From: Stropharia rugosoannulata
Lineage: Eukaryota; Basidiomycota; Agaricomycetes; Agaricales; Strophariaceae
Direction of reading: 5' to 3'
Assembly (NCBI GenBank): GCA_028532985.1
Contig: JANCIK010000011.1
Span: forward strand, 2,108,001 to 2,172,000
Length of the DNA: 64,000 nucleotides
The translations under genes and the position numbers were made by a program. Below the pieces are notes generated by a model. It worked only from the letters and a program-made list of their open reading frames with translations, ran no database searches and had not been told where the DNA came from. Positions 23,753 to 41,377 of the stretch are shown here, piece after piece. Every line of letters starts with the position of its first letter. The stretch's first letter is position 1.

Positions 23753-25273
23753 ATGGCTGCCCCAATCCCGACTGTCAAACTTAATAACGGCGTTGAAATA
23801 CCAATAATAGGTAAGCAATATATGCGACCGACGCTCATACTATCTTTCCCACAAATATTGTTGTACATCAGGCAGTGGCGCATGGGCACCGCAGACTCCA
23901 GAGGCCCAAGGGGCTGTAAAAGGGTGGATTCTAAGCGCACTGAAAGTATGTTTCCGCCCATTGAGTTAAACACGACGATTCATTAGTTTTCTGTACTAGA
24001 ATGGTTTTCGTCACATTGATACAGCTCAAGGTTACGGTAGGCTGACAAAGAAGAAAAAGAAAAGCAATATAGTGTAATGATTTATGGGTTGACAGGTACC
24101 GAAGCAGCAGTCGGAGAGGCTATCAGAGAGTCGGGAATTCCACGCGAAGAGATATTTGTTACGACCAAGCTCCCGTCAGTTCACCGAGTCTTTTCAAGGG
24201 AGCGTAATTATTCTGATCAAGGGCCATTTGGCATAAATTAGCCCAAGCCACCAGCATCGCGTCCGTGAATCGTTTGAAACCAGCCTAGCCAATCTGGGGA
24301 CGCATATAGATTTGGTCAGGATATCCTAAATTGAAAAGCTGCAATAGTCTTCTTATACCTTTCGCTGCTTCCCAGTATTTGATGCACTTTCCCCAATGCA
24401 TGTTTGATAACGGTTAGCCTGCAGCTCATCGAAAGAACCTCCGCTGATTTTATTAACAGAGGAGAAAAATGAAGATGGCACATGGAAGACAAGGACAGAT
24501 ATTACCTTCAATGATTCTTGGGCCGAAATGGAGAAGCTATTGGACACTGGAAAGGTCAGAGCGATCGGCGTGAGCAACTTCTCCGTAAAGACGTAAGAAT
24601 CGGCAAATCCTTTTGTTGTACTACTGTTAAAAATTCGTTTGAACCATCAGACTTGAACAGCTTTTGAAAACGGCAAAAATCATCCCCGCGGCGAATCAGG
24701 TTGAGTAAGTATCAAACCTCCGCTGGAATCCTACTCTATATAGCATAATAAATTAAAACTTACACAGATTACACCCATATCTTGCTCAAAATGAGCTCAG
24801 AGACTATTGTAAAAGGAAAGGGATTGCCTTGACAGCCTATACACCCAGCGGTAAGGTTCTCTTTAGCTTACTGTGCATCTGCCAAATAATTACACTGCTC
24901 GTTACCTCAGGATACTCCGTCGTTCGCAACGACCCGTTGATCGTCAGCCTTGCAGAGAAGTACAAGGTGACACCTACTCAAGTCATTTTTGCATGGCATC
25001 TTGCGAGGGGAACCATTATTGTACCCAAAAGCGAAGACTCTAAAAGACAGAAGGAGAATATCACAGTAAGAAAGCTGACTGGTTTAGATACCTCGCTTAC
25101 TCAATATGGGTTATATACAGCTTGCGAAGATCTCCGAGGAGGACCTTGGAAAAATATGGCATCTGGATCGCTACCAACGTATTTGTAACGACGCTGATAA
25201 GAGGACAGGCCAAGTTTACGGCTGGACCCTGGAGCAGCTGGGCTGGGAGAGGTTTGGCCCAAACTTTGTTTGA
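23753..25273 (+). CDS. aldo-keto reductase 3
   Basis: Eleven exons are inferred, with junctions at the same places as in copy 2. The start is [20 protein letters not shown] and the end is WERFGPNFV. Catalytic residues: Asp and Tyr in HIDTAQGYG, Lys in VTTKLP, His in [16 protein letters not shown] and the cofactor motif [14 protein letters not shown] are intact, so NADPH use is likely. Two residues differ from the sister copies: the Trp directly after KLP is Pro (KLPPSHQHR against KLPWHHQTR and KLPWNHHAR), and PAVNQVE reads PAANQVE. The Trp lies beside the catalytic Lys, so substrate preference may differ. It follows copy 2 on the same strand and converges with cellobiose dehydrogenase, with 276 bases between the stops. 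Confidence 0.87.
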
Positions 25274-25549
25274 GAAGGTAAAAAGATTGGCTAGCTATTC
25301 AGATTCTGCAAAAAATGTAAGAGCTCCCGGGCACGTGCACCGTCTTCGTTTCCATTCAAAAAAAGAGTTACCAGTACCAATAACACCGATGTATAACTTG
25401 AGGCTGAAATAAAAGTCGTTTGATTATTTTAAACCAATTTACATTCAAAGTGTACTGCACATTCAATAATTGATCCAGGTCGATACAGTACTTCATCGTC
25501 TGAGCTCGAAACTTATTTTAAAGAGAGCATTAAGGGTCGGATATACAGC

Positions 25550-29065
<3,516 letters not shown>

Positions 29066-29130
29066 TGCCTCAATTATGACCACGTAAAAAATGTGGTTAC
29101 AGACAAGTGTACCGTAGCTATAACTTCATG

Positions 29131-29137
29131 TTATATA
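29131..29137 (-). promoter_or_regulatory. TATA box of cellobiose dehydrogenase
   Basis: The minus strand reads TATATAA about 66 bases upstream of the ATG at 29065. Confidence 0.5.
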
Positions 29138-30638
29138 CCTGAGGAAAACCTCCGTTAATAAATAGACCGACGGTGAGGTACCCATCATATAGCTTCTTTG
29201 ATTGCAACGTATTCATCTCTATCCAAATATGCGTCCGGTTAGAGGTCGGAATCTGTGTTATCTCCTGCATTAAATTTAAGATGTCGACCCAGTACGGTTC
29301 CAATATTCGTCGGAGAAATTACAGTGGAGATGAATGAGCACGTAGTCAAAGCAGGTCCGCAGCGGTGTGTTCGTCAGACTATACAAAATAAAAGCGTATG
29401 TGCAGATTTCGACGTGGCCGTAAGAGTAAACACGCCTTCCGAAATACAACCGCGATATAACCCGAGTGATCACGTCGCTGTGCAAATGATGCCGTTTTGG
29501 GGAATAAGGCATCCGAAGAGCAAAAGCTGCTTAACGTGTAGCGATGAACAGTAAGCGTACAATGCTGGCGATTGGGTTCATCCCTAGGAGTAGCCTAATC
29601 ACAAGACCCGAGCCGAGAGCAAGTTAATCCGAGCTCCGTCGCATGTAATTGCAGCCCTATAGTAACGTTGCAAAGAAGCCTAGCACTTGATCCACTTAGG
29701 ATATGGGGTAAGAAGCTTTGGTTAAGGGCTGACATGGACACCTGCAAATTGCGGATGCCGGATTGTCTAATCCTCAGTGATTGGTCAAATAGTTACATCG
29801 CTTTTTGGATAGGTGTCCGTCATACGCAATATACCATAGAGTATGTAGACAGACTTCACGTGCGCCGCCGATGAGTTTCGATTTGCGTACAAAACAGCAT
29901 GTTGCCTAGAGTAGCGAAATATTGTTTGAAACGAAATCCTGCGTAGTGACAGTCGCTGCTGGCATATTTGTTTGGTGAAAGATATTGAAGAAGGCGGCGC
30001 CGCATGCAACGTATGAGCAACGTCACACAGCAAAGACTGAAGCCAGTTGCATGATAAGGACAGGGGTTCTTGTAGTTCTCGTCAAAGCATCGAGGCGCGC
30101 TACACAATTTGTTACTTCATAATCTTCGTTCCGATATCATCCGTGAGTTCGTAGACGATTAGACTTTCGTGACGAACTATGTAAAGTTCACGCCTTGAAG
30201 TATACTTTTTAGATCGTGGATATCTGAAGAGATATCGACTGGGGCGTTGGCTGACGATATACAGAGACTGAGAGTGGGCGAGGAGGCAAGTCAACAATGG
30301 TGTTTGGCTGTTATTTGGCAAGAGCGCGTGATTGGACGGGATCAGGGCCTGGTCGCTGTTGGTTTCGTCTGTTCTTGTTGTCGACAGCGGCGACGGCAAA
30401 AGTCATTTTCTATCTGCAGGCCCGTCTTTAACTGGGTGTGGTCTCTGATAATTGTGCTTCGCGACCAGCAAGCCCAAAACGCGTTCCTTTCGTTTTGGCT
30501 TGTCTACTTTTCTGCTCTTTCGTACCGAACAAACCATTCCTTAACGCAACTCTCTGTCCGTGACATTCACACCCCCTGGCCGCCCATCTTCACGATACAT
30601 CGCACATAAACACTTCTTGAACCCGGATTAGCTGGATC
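29138..30638. other. intergenic between divergent CDH and GTPase genes
   Basis: About 1.5 kb with no recognisable gene. It should hold both upstream regulatory regions. Confidence 0.4.
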
Positions 30639-31552
30639 ATGTCAACGTCAGCGTCCACGTCGACCTCAACTACACCTCCTGTAGCCGGACCTAGCAGCCA
30701 AGTTGCTGAAACCACCGAAAATACCAATGATGAGAAGAACAGGTACGTGGAATTTCAAGCTCCACCACGTAGGCGTGGCTGAGGAACACCCCTAGTGTGG
30801 TGATAAAGGTCGGGATGGTGGGGGATTCGCAGATTGGGAAGACAAGCTTGATGGTCAAGTATGTCGAAGGGAGTTTTGATGAGGACTACATTCAGACGCT
30901 GGGTGCGTGGTATGTCCATGAGTACTTTATTCAATGCTCATAATATCTTAGGCGTCAATTTTATGGAGAAAACAATATCTGTTCGTCGTACGACCATCAC
31001 TTTCTCGATATGGGATCTCGGCGGTCAGAGAGAATTCGTCAACATGCTCCCACTGGTGTGCAACGACGCCGTCGCCATCCTTTTCATGTTCGACTTATCG
31101 CGGAAATCTACACTCAATTCAGTGAAGGAGTGGTATAGACAAGCTCGCGGATTTAACAAAGTAAGATCCCCGTAGCAGTAATCACCTCATGACAGCCAGA
31201 ACGCACGCTGACTGAAATCGTGATCCAATTATAGACCGCTATCCCTTTTCTAATTGGGACCAAATTTGACCAATTTGCCACATTTCCTCGAGATGAACAA
31301 GAAGAAATAACGAAGCAGGTCCGCCTTTCCTAGCATTAGATCCTCTACGTCTAGGTTATAACCATTTCTTTTCTACAGGCGAAACGCTTTGCCCGAGCGA
31401 TGCATGCTTCGCTTATCTTCTGCTCAACATCAGCCTCTGTCAATGTGCAGAAAATCTTCAAAATCGTGCTCGCTAAAGCGTTCGATCTCAAATGCGTGAT
31501 ACCTGAGATCGAGGGGGTCGGGGAGCCTATTTTGATCTATGTCGATGTCTAG
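30639..31552 (+). CDS. SPG1: Spg1/Tem1-type small GTPase
   Basis: Four exons are inferred, giving about 230 residues. The first encodes a Ser/Thr-rich N-terminal tail ([19 protein letters not shown]). The Ras-like domain then shows G1 in [11 protein letters not shown], a G2 region YIQTLGVNF, G3 in [10 protein letters not shown], and G4 as GTKFD. GTKFD instead of NKxD, together with DLGGQREF, is characteristic of the Spg1/Tem1 group. This GTPase acts at spindle pole bodies to trigger septation and mitotic exit through a kinase cascade. There is no C-terminal CAAX box; the protein ends PILIYVDV, which also fits this group. The upstream side is CDH, divergent. Confidence 0.9.
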
Positions 31553-34502
31553 CGATACGATCCATACTACAGCGAGGAAATGAGACGGACATTGTTTTTT
31601 GGGAGATCACAAACATAACGCCAACGGGACGAAATAAAGAGAATGAGGTGCGTTTCCCTTCCTTTTCGTTCACTCTAATGCTCACATGATGGTGGCCATA
31701 TAGCTCATGTTCACACTCATATACCACATCGACCCATTTCGACCAGTAGCTTCCACTCCATCTATAACACATCACTTGCTTATCGTTCATTGTTTCCCTG
31801 TCGATTTCACCCTTTCCCAGCCGCTGGTCTTAATTTCGTCTCATTGGCGAGCTCTCTACAGTACATATTCCTTCCATACTCACTAATAGGTTATCTGCCC
31901 TTATTGTTATGTTCTCGTCGTCTGTGCTATCGTAACACTGTCATGCTACACCATATATTTTTCATCGGATTTCCATTGACCATGTTCCATGCTGTGACTC
32001 AATGTTCCAGGAACTTATGACATGTACGTTCCCTGTGGGCACTTGGATCTACTCTACTTTGACTTATCACTATAGTCGCTTACGCTCGTTAATGCAAGTA
32101 CATAACGATATACCTTCTTGCAAAAAATTGACTCTTCAAAAATACTCTAGAACTGTAATTAACGCGCTATTTTGACCCCTCCATCCCGCCGTAAATATCT
32201 GCCTCTATCTTAGCATACCTCGCTAATATACAGCACCAACGACCCATTCATATGACGCTGCCGCCACTACTTTTAAACGCCCATTAATAGCGACTGCGCA
32301 TCCATACTTAAGATGCGACTCTATATTGTGATTACAACTTATAAGTAGTACCACTGAAAATAAAACGCTTCATTGATCATGAGCAAACGATTGGCCTAAA
32401 TTGCCCATCTTGCCTTGCGGGTAAACTTCGATTTAATCGTACTAGCTTCACCCACATTAACCAAGGAAACAAATGAGTGGTACGCACTTCAGCGATTGAC
32501 AATCCACTGAGTAATCTGCTGATGCCGAAGTATACCCAAAGACATAGCGGTAATGACTTTCTTTTCAATTGTAAGGGACAATATCAATAACAGGACTCAC
32601 GTACTCGAGGATATGCGTATGTGAAGGACTCGTTAATAGTGCTCTCAACAGAATGTTATACTTTTAAGAAGACATGGGGAAGTTGTGGGGAATTAACACT
32701 GCAATGTTTTCGCCTAAAACGCAAAAACTCTCTTGTCACTGCCGTTGCGGAGAAAGGTCAGGCAGACTGGCGGGTCGATTGCACGTCATCATGATCATGC
32801 CTGCCTATTTTTACATGCTTCCACCGTATTGTTTCTTGGTTGCACCGCATGGTGGGCGAACAGGAACCCGTGGCCGTCGACTCGGAAAATTGAGAGACAC
32901 GGTCTCATCGCGGAGTTACGTCTCCATACTCTAAATGTGATTTGTGTACATGTATAGACGGCGGCGTTGATTGAAACATCCACAATGAATGCATGACTCG
33001 CTCTGCTTTTCAGTCACCAGTTAAGATCTGGTGAGGTGGCAATCACGTCAGCCGGTGTGTGATACGACTTGAGGTTTAGAAAAGCTGCAGTCAATTATAC
33101 GTTTAATTACCTACCATGAAGGATAATTGAGGACTGTCATAAGTCAGGTTGTAATATCAAAGTAGAGGGGTTGGACTGCAGTACTTTTCTTGAAATAGTG
33201 ACAGATATTTTCGATGAAAATCAAGCAATGCGGTCGTCTATTTTCAGATTTTGTGTCGGAAGGACTATGAGTATAGCCGTGAGTAGTATGGAGGACGCTC
33301 CGTCACTAACTGTAGCACTACATAGTATGCTACATGATTTATGGAAGACAGGGTGTGTTGAGAGGACAGACTCGCAGAACAAACAATAAGAGAAGAAGAG
33401 ACAAATAGGTGCAAGCAAATGATGCTTGGGGTGGCACGGGTTGCAACCTCCTTCGGAGCACTCCGTTTCGACTACGCTGCTCCCAAGCCCTTGGTAATGA
33501 TTGTTGATGCTTAACCTCAGATGAACAAGCAAGACGTATAACGGTTGCGCAAATGACAGTGCCAGCTAAGGAATCCCCTCTTGTTATCGATGCCATGTGA
33601 AGATAGTAGCACATGCTGCCGAATGCCGGTTCTGTTTTATACGTTTGAACAAGTCGGAAGGATGAAGGAATGATATGGTCATGTGGAGGCTTGAGTGTAT
33701 GTCTCTTCCTTACATCTCCCTTACGGTCTATTCAACAGTGAAGGCAGCCCTATGGTAGCCTCAGCTCTTCGCAAAAGCCGGAACTCTACAAGGTTCTTCG
33801 GCTTTGTGACCCATTCTAATCTCCCATGTGTTTCTCACTTCTATCAGCGCGGTATCGAGGCTTTGGCGGCAACTCTGATGCAACTCTGATACTGTTCGGC
33901 GATACCTTGGTTCTTTCGGCTCTTTGCATATCGATATCTTACGGGATCCTCGTTCAATTTGGAGAAATCATTCGTAGTTTGCTACGGTTTTGCTACAAGT
34001 CTTGCTCCATGCAACGGCCTCTGCAGGCGTGAACTCGAACACTGGGATAAAAGGATGATGTAGGCATGAATTAAGCTCTTGCAACCACCCATTCAAACCA
34101 AATATGCTGCAAATGACCTTTTTTCCCTAAATAACTTCTGCTAGCCGCATGGTGCGCGGGTCGGAAGGCCAACGAGTCCATATTGCACTGTCGACCACTT
34201 ATTCGATTCATTGAATATCTTGCAAGCAGGGCTGCACAGTAGAACTACAGAACGCCAAAAATACCACATCAGTGCGCATGGGCTACCTCTTCTGTCTAAC
34301 CAAAGAGGTCTCTTCTGGGCGGTCCTGCCTAGAGAAATCGAGCTCCCAGCATGGTTACAACTAAACTGCTCAAACTGTTGAGTTTATTGCACCTCAGATA
34401 GAGGATGCTGCGGTAGCATAAATACCCTCATCGCGATAATGGCGGTCTCCCGACCAAGCGTCAGTACAACGCTGGAGAAGAGTCGCAACTCAGCTCAACA
34501 CC
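31553..34502. other. intergenic, about 2.95 kb, no gene seen
   Basis: This is the longest gene-free stretch in the window. Open frames are short on both strands, without domain signatures or convincing splice chains. No repeat or tRNA was recognised. Confidence 0.4.
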
Positions 34503-36895
<2,393 letters not shown>

Positions 36896-38869
36896 ACTGC
36901 CAGTGAAACTGTAGTCTGTCATTGATGTACTGTAAATATAGAGAACTATCTATTTCGAGTCCCGGCGCTCAGGAGTCAGATTGTATACGGCTAAGGGCAT
37001 ATATGAACATATATGGTTTCTATACCGTATACTAACCTTTCCCCTTTCTCTTTCGTTTCCTTTCTGCTCGGCTTCCCGTACCTATTGTTACCTAACTCAG
37101 TTATTTGTAGAGTATAAATATGAGGGAGGCCAGACTTTAATTCAGCGATTTATCCTGTCTTTTGGTCTGTGTCAAGGCCTTGTCACAGTTAAACGTTAAA
37201 CGTTAAAGGCCTAATACGCCAAATAGGTCTCGATCAACGGCATAGTATGGTACATTCTCGGCGTCAATTTTGTCCTGTCTCTGTACCCCCAGGATGTTGC
37301 CACTGTTGCAATCCTCATGTAAGTTCAGTCTCCCAAGCCTTGAATACTTCCTAACCAATTATTCCAGTCTTTCATGGGTCGACACAACGGCGTCCACCTT
37401 TGGTCGCCTATACGGCTCGCGAACACGAAAGCTACCCGCGCGTATCCCGCTATTGCGCCCCCTTCGCTCCCCGTAAGTTGTTCGCTGTCTGTCGTGGCTG
37501 GCCTCGTGAGCGGCATTGCAGAGGCATATGTTGCTTTCCTTTCTCTCTGCTTCATGGTCTCATACCGTGTTTTGACTCTGCCGCACAGATCTAGGCTCCC
37601 TGGGTGACAACCTCACGTTGCCCATCATTTTGGACGGATGCATACTAGGATCCATGGAGCTGCTCGGGATGGCCGCGTCCTGGTTCATGTCGTAGGCGAG
37701 AAGCTCCGCCCCGCCTGCACCCGCCCGATGACTAGACGACACTGGAATTGCGTGCTTGGATATTGTTATTTGCCGACCACTCGACAATTCGCTCTTATAT
37801 TCTTACAAGAAGTTACAATACCCTGCCCGACCTGGCCCCGATACACTACTCACCTGGCTCGGAACGATATCACTATACCCAGTCCCATGGGCTGCCGTCG
37901 TCCCCTGCCATTACTACAGCTTCCGGTATACATTATGAACGCCCCGATAGTGACCTCACTCCGTCTCATTTGCACGTTGATCCTGCTGACCATCACTAAC
38001 CACCGCCAAACACGCCTCATGCCATTTATCTCAACAGATTCGTCCCCCCTCCCCGCTAGTTCATTTGGCAGAGAGCCCGCGGTTTAGTGCAAGTGGTAAG
38101 TGCAAGTGCCCCTTGCTCTTCCAACCTACCGCCCATTCTCGACGCGGTGGTGCGCGGCGAGCGTCCCGAGGTAAAGCCGAACTCCCACGGTGACTTGGCG
38201 AGCAGGAATAAACTACGAAGGCAAGTCATTGACCGAGACGTCCTGAACGCCTGGATCAAAGCGCTTGCGGCAAAGGAGCCGAACCAAGCTGCTGAGCCAA
38301 ACACTGAAAAGAGGGTGGGTAGGCAATGGGTGGGTCTCAAAAAATTTCAACGCGAACCCAGGAGAGCGATGCGAGATGGTGGCCAGGAAGACGAGGACAC
38401 ATTCATTTCTTATCCTTCCAATTCAATTCGCACTGTGATTTCTCACCAGGCTGCTTATCAGAACTACGATCTCTCTGAGTCGTGCGCGCCCGTTATTCCA
38501 TTTCCGAGATACATACTTACAATGATACGATGTACTCTTTGCTATTGCGCTTGCACGTTCTATATTGCTCATTGTCCTGGCATTCGTACTCGCGGGATCA
38601 GAACCGTTTATACGGGTGACCTAATCAGACCGCACTGCGCTTTTCTCATGTGCATCACACGCGCACCTTTCGCCATGCTAAGATAACAACAGGAACCTCG
38701 AGCTCTCCCGCTGCCCCGCTTGAACAGGCGCGAATCTTATCAAATAATATCGTTGTCCTTCAAATTAATTGACATCATCTTCTACCTACAAGACTTGTTC
38801 GACTATACGCATCTATCTGTGTACATCAATAGGACCCAATCCAATCATACAACCCACGCGACCTGGAGC
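36896..38869. other. intergenic, 2 kb, with a degenerate repeat
   Basis: No supported gene. A 199-codon plus-strand frame (38087-38686) shares a segment with 55120-55305 (see the repeat entry) but has no recognised domain. Around 37250-37600 the frames are hydrophobic and could be an eroded membrane protein, but this is too weak to call. Confidence 0.35.
38140..38310 (+). repeat. degenerate repeat, copy A
   Basis: This segment resembles 55125-55300 by eye over about 140-170 bases. Both copies contain AAGCGCTTG followed by a GGCAAA word, and encode VLNAWIKALAAKEPNQA here against ILSACIQALVAKKCLKQA there. The shared peptide suggests an old coding fragment of an unidentified family, perhaps a transposon. 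Confidence 0.5.
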
Positions 38870-39739
38870 CTATGCCAAATCTTTCGATATACCGAGCTGG
38901 GAGGTAAGATCCGCTATAACCTGTGCTATTGGGCGGGAGCCAAGGTTGCACTGGTGAGGGACATAATATTGCAACCAATCCCTCTGCTGTTGTGGGGAGA
39001 GCTCTCGAATCACCTTGCGAGATGTTAAAGCAGGGAGTGCAAGCTTAATTCCAGTCAGTGGGTCATACAGTAGGAAAATGCTAGCAGATATGATGTACAT
39101 ACAGGTAAATCCGCCCCATGTTCATTGGGCACTGCTTCCAGGAGATAATCGGCGCCAAACGGTTGCGACTTGTTAAATGTCTAGGATATGTCAATAGATT
39201 TGTGTTTGTCAGAACGAAGAACATATGTAGTATATACCAAAGCTGCTATGCGTAGAGTTCTGTTTTGCTGAATTTTAGAGGCATTCATACCTTCCTTGAG
39301 GGTCTTGACGTCGTCCTTGAGGGTCTTATAGTCGTCCTTGAGGGTCTTAATGTCCTCCCTGATGGGGTCTAAATGCCTTGCCATGGCACTCTCGAACCAT
39401 GGAGGAGCAGCTCCTGGTATGCGTGGTAACCAGTTCAGTGAAGCGGATGGGCCGTGGGTAGCAGACTGACCTTGGCGACTTTCGAGCAAAGCATTTTCAT
39501 AGTCTATACAGGCCATAACATCATCATTTGTCGCTTTTCCCAGCTCTGCACCAAAACTGGATCAGCATATGACGAAGTGCAGATTCCAAGTAGCTACTTA
39601 GTAGGTCAATCATCTGATGTTTAAATAGTGCAGATTGGGCCATATCAGCAGCAGATGGCGGATTACTTGGATTTGGTGGAAACCGAAGTCCTCGCACTTG
39701 TTCAGACAAAGGCCTTAGAGTTACTGTCGATGACGACAT
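38870..39739 (-). CDS. Mug135-like coiled-coil protein
   Basis: Five exons (39739-39598, 39545-39471, 39413-39238, 39180-39103, 39043-38870) join in phase to 214 residues. The first part (SSSTVTLRPLSEQVRG) is unremarkable. A PPWFESAMARHLDPI segment leads into a coiled coil of three near-identical heptads, (I/Y/V)KTLKDD/EG, then QQNRTLR. The C-terminal part LPALTSRKVIRELSPQQQRDWLQYY resembles the C-terminal domain of Mug135-like proteins, a family expanded in Agaricomycetes and named after a meiotically upregulated yeast gene. Its molecular role is not known to me. The heptads are encoded by an exact 21-bp tandem repeat, which may vary in copy number between strains. Confidence 0.75.
39296..39358 (-). 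repeat. 21-bp tandem repeat, three units, within coding sequence
   Basis: Three consecutive units beginning TTGAGGGTCTT (plus strand) encode three heptads of the Mug135-like coiled coil. Because 21 is a multiple of three and equals one heptad, copy changes would keep both frame and coiled-coil register. Confidence 0.85.
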
Positions 39740-41081
39740 GGTGGTCGGCAACAAAGGAACGCAGGGGCCACGTGAACGTTGTTGGTATTCAAAAGACGGC
39801 CGGATTTTGCCGAGCTCCTAGACTCGTACCCAGTCCGATCTTATATCCGTCTTGTGATTTTTTTCTACGAAAGCCCAAATGGGAGAGTCACCTCGCCGGA
39901 CGGATACCCTGCTAGGTGCAACCTATATCCGGAAATATCAACCATGAATGCATAACCTTCGGACTCCTCATCGGTGGGATCATTGAAAACGTTTCTCATC
40001 TGGCAGCAGCGAGCATCGAGGTGGTCCATCGCAACACCGACGGGGTTCTCGATAAGACTGGCCTCAGCGCTTTCATTCCTCCTGCAGTTCATGAAGTCTC
40101 TGATGGAGTGCTCGGACTCGCACAGAGGGGAATCCTGGACGTTGGAAAGACTAGTGGCTCTATTTTAAAATCTTTCGAGTGATTTCTTTCATTTCCTACA
40201 TACTAGCATTGCACTAAATGCCTCTTCTAGAAAACAACCACTTCACTCCCATGATAAGAGTATTGGGTTTGTACAGCATTTAATTGATACATCTATAAGG
40301 TATATCTGACAATCGAATCCGTGATTGCCCCAACCAGAGGAAATCTCCGAGTAGATAGCAAGAAGAGTTCTTCTAAGAGGAAGTGATGCGGTAATCTACT
40401 GTGTACGTGATAATCGCAGTTGATACGAAAACATTCAGATGGTCACTAACAAGAGTTAAAGATTACCTAAAGATCTTTCGTAAAATTATTTTCACCTGAA
40501 AGGCAATCGTACATAGCAGGAAACATCCGACGGATTCAGGCTTGGACATTTTGAACTATATTTATGTGTCAGATGGAGACTGCGCAGTGCGCAGTGTGCA
40601 GCCGTACTTACCGAAGTTCGTCAATGCTATTGATCTTATATTATCATACCCATGTGTACCACTTTACGCCGAGGGTCAGCATCATGTCGTGGCGGCTCAA
40701 ATGTGGTACGGTGCGCCACATGATGTTTCAAAGACCTACGGTCCACATCTCTGGTGAATCAGCGCCTCATTCGAAACAACGGTGTTTAAAAGCCTGCGGT
40801 CCATATGAATCAGTAGAATTAAGCCACGAGGTCTTCTCGCAGTAATGAACACAGAATTAAGCGCCCACTTGAGTTGCCGACCGTGCCGAAGGGAAATCGA
40901 TGATCGGATATACTGCCTACTTACATACGGGAGCTTTATGTTCCGAGGTCATCACCCTGTATTTACTCAATGCGGTTGCTACCTATTTCTTGTTTGTCAA
41001 CCCTGCCTCTGTGGTTGTCAACATAATTTAATCCCACAAGCTACAAGCTCCTGAGACCTTCTTCGCATTTTGCTGTCGAAT
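39740..41081. other. intergenic, 1.3 kb, uncertain frames
   Basis: Overlapping frames at 39865-40092 (minus) and 39916-40182 (plus) are open over the same DNA. Neither has a recognised domain, and I could not choose between them. A partial direct repeat (CTACGGTCCACAT.. and CTGCGGTCCATAT..) occurs near 40738 and 40795. Confidence 0.35.
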
Positions 41082-41256
41082 ATGCCTACACGGTCTCTCT
41101 ACGTCACGTCGAAATACCGGTCTAAGCCTCGTTTCCGTCCTTCGCATTACGAGTCTGGCTCCTCCGATGGGTCGAAGGACAGTCTTGAGTCCGACTACGC
41201 TAGCGAGTCGGATCTTGAAGACTCTGACAATGATAGTAGATGTAATAGTGCTGGCA
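41082..41256 (+). pseudogene. 5' part of a metzincin-like metallopeptidase gene split by the LINE
   Basis: The ATG at 41082 (MPTRSLYVTSKYRS...) opens a frame that becomes Ser/Asp/Glu-rich (SDLEDSDNDS). It runs into the LINE at the 13-bp duplication and reaches a stop 28 codons later inside LINE sequence. The frame and the acidic composition continue after the LINE at 47554, so this is the true first part of the interrupted gene. It contains no signal peptide. The intact paralogue is at 52907-54130. Confidence 0.85.
41244..41256 (+). repeat. target-site duplication, left copy, of full-length LINE
   Basis: AATAGTGCTGGCA occurs here and again at 47541-47553 after the poly(A) tail. The first two A bases are ambiguous with the tail. 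Confidence 0.92.
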
Positions 41257-41377
41257 ATCTTCTTGATCTCGTACCACGACCTGCACAGCCACCGGAGCCA
41301 GTAAATACTGCCCGGTCGCCCTCAGCAGTCGGGAGATAGCTAGAACTAGAGTAACATTAATTCACTAAGTAAACACA

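Noticed and set aside
37236..37600. Hydrophobic frames suggestive of an eroded multi-pass membrane protein
   Set aside because: No continuous frame and no convincing splice chain; likeness to a family is too vague.
39865..40182. Overlapping 75- and 88-codon frames on opposite strands
   Set aside because: Both are open but neither has a domain, splice partner or paralogue, so coding status cannot be decided.
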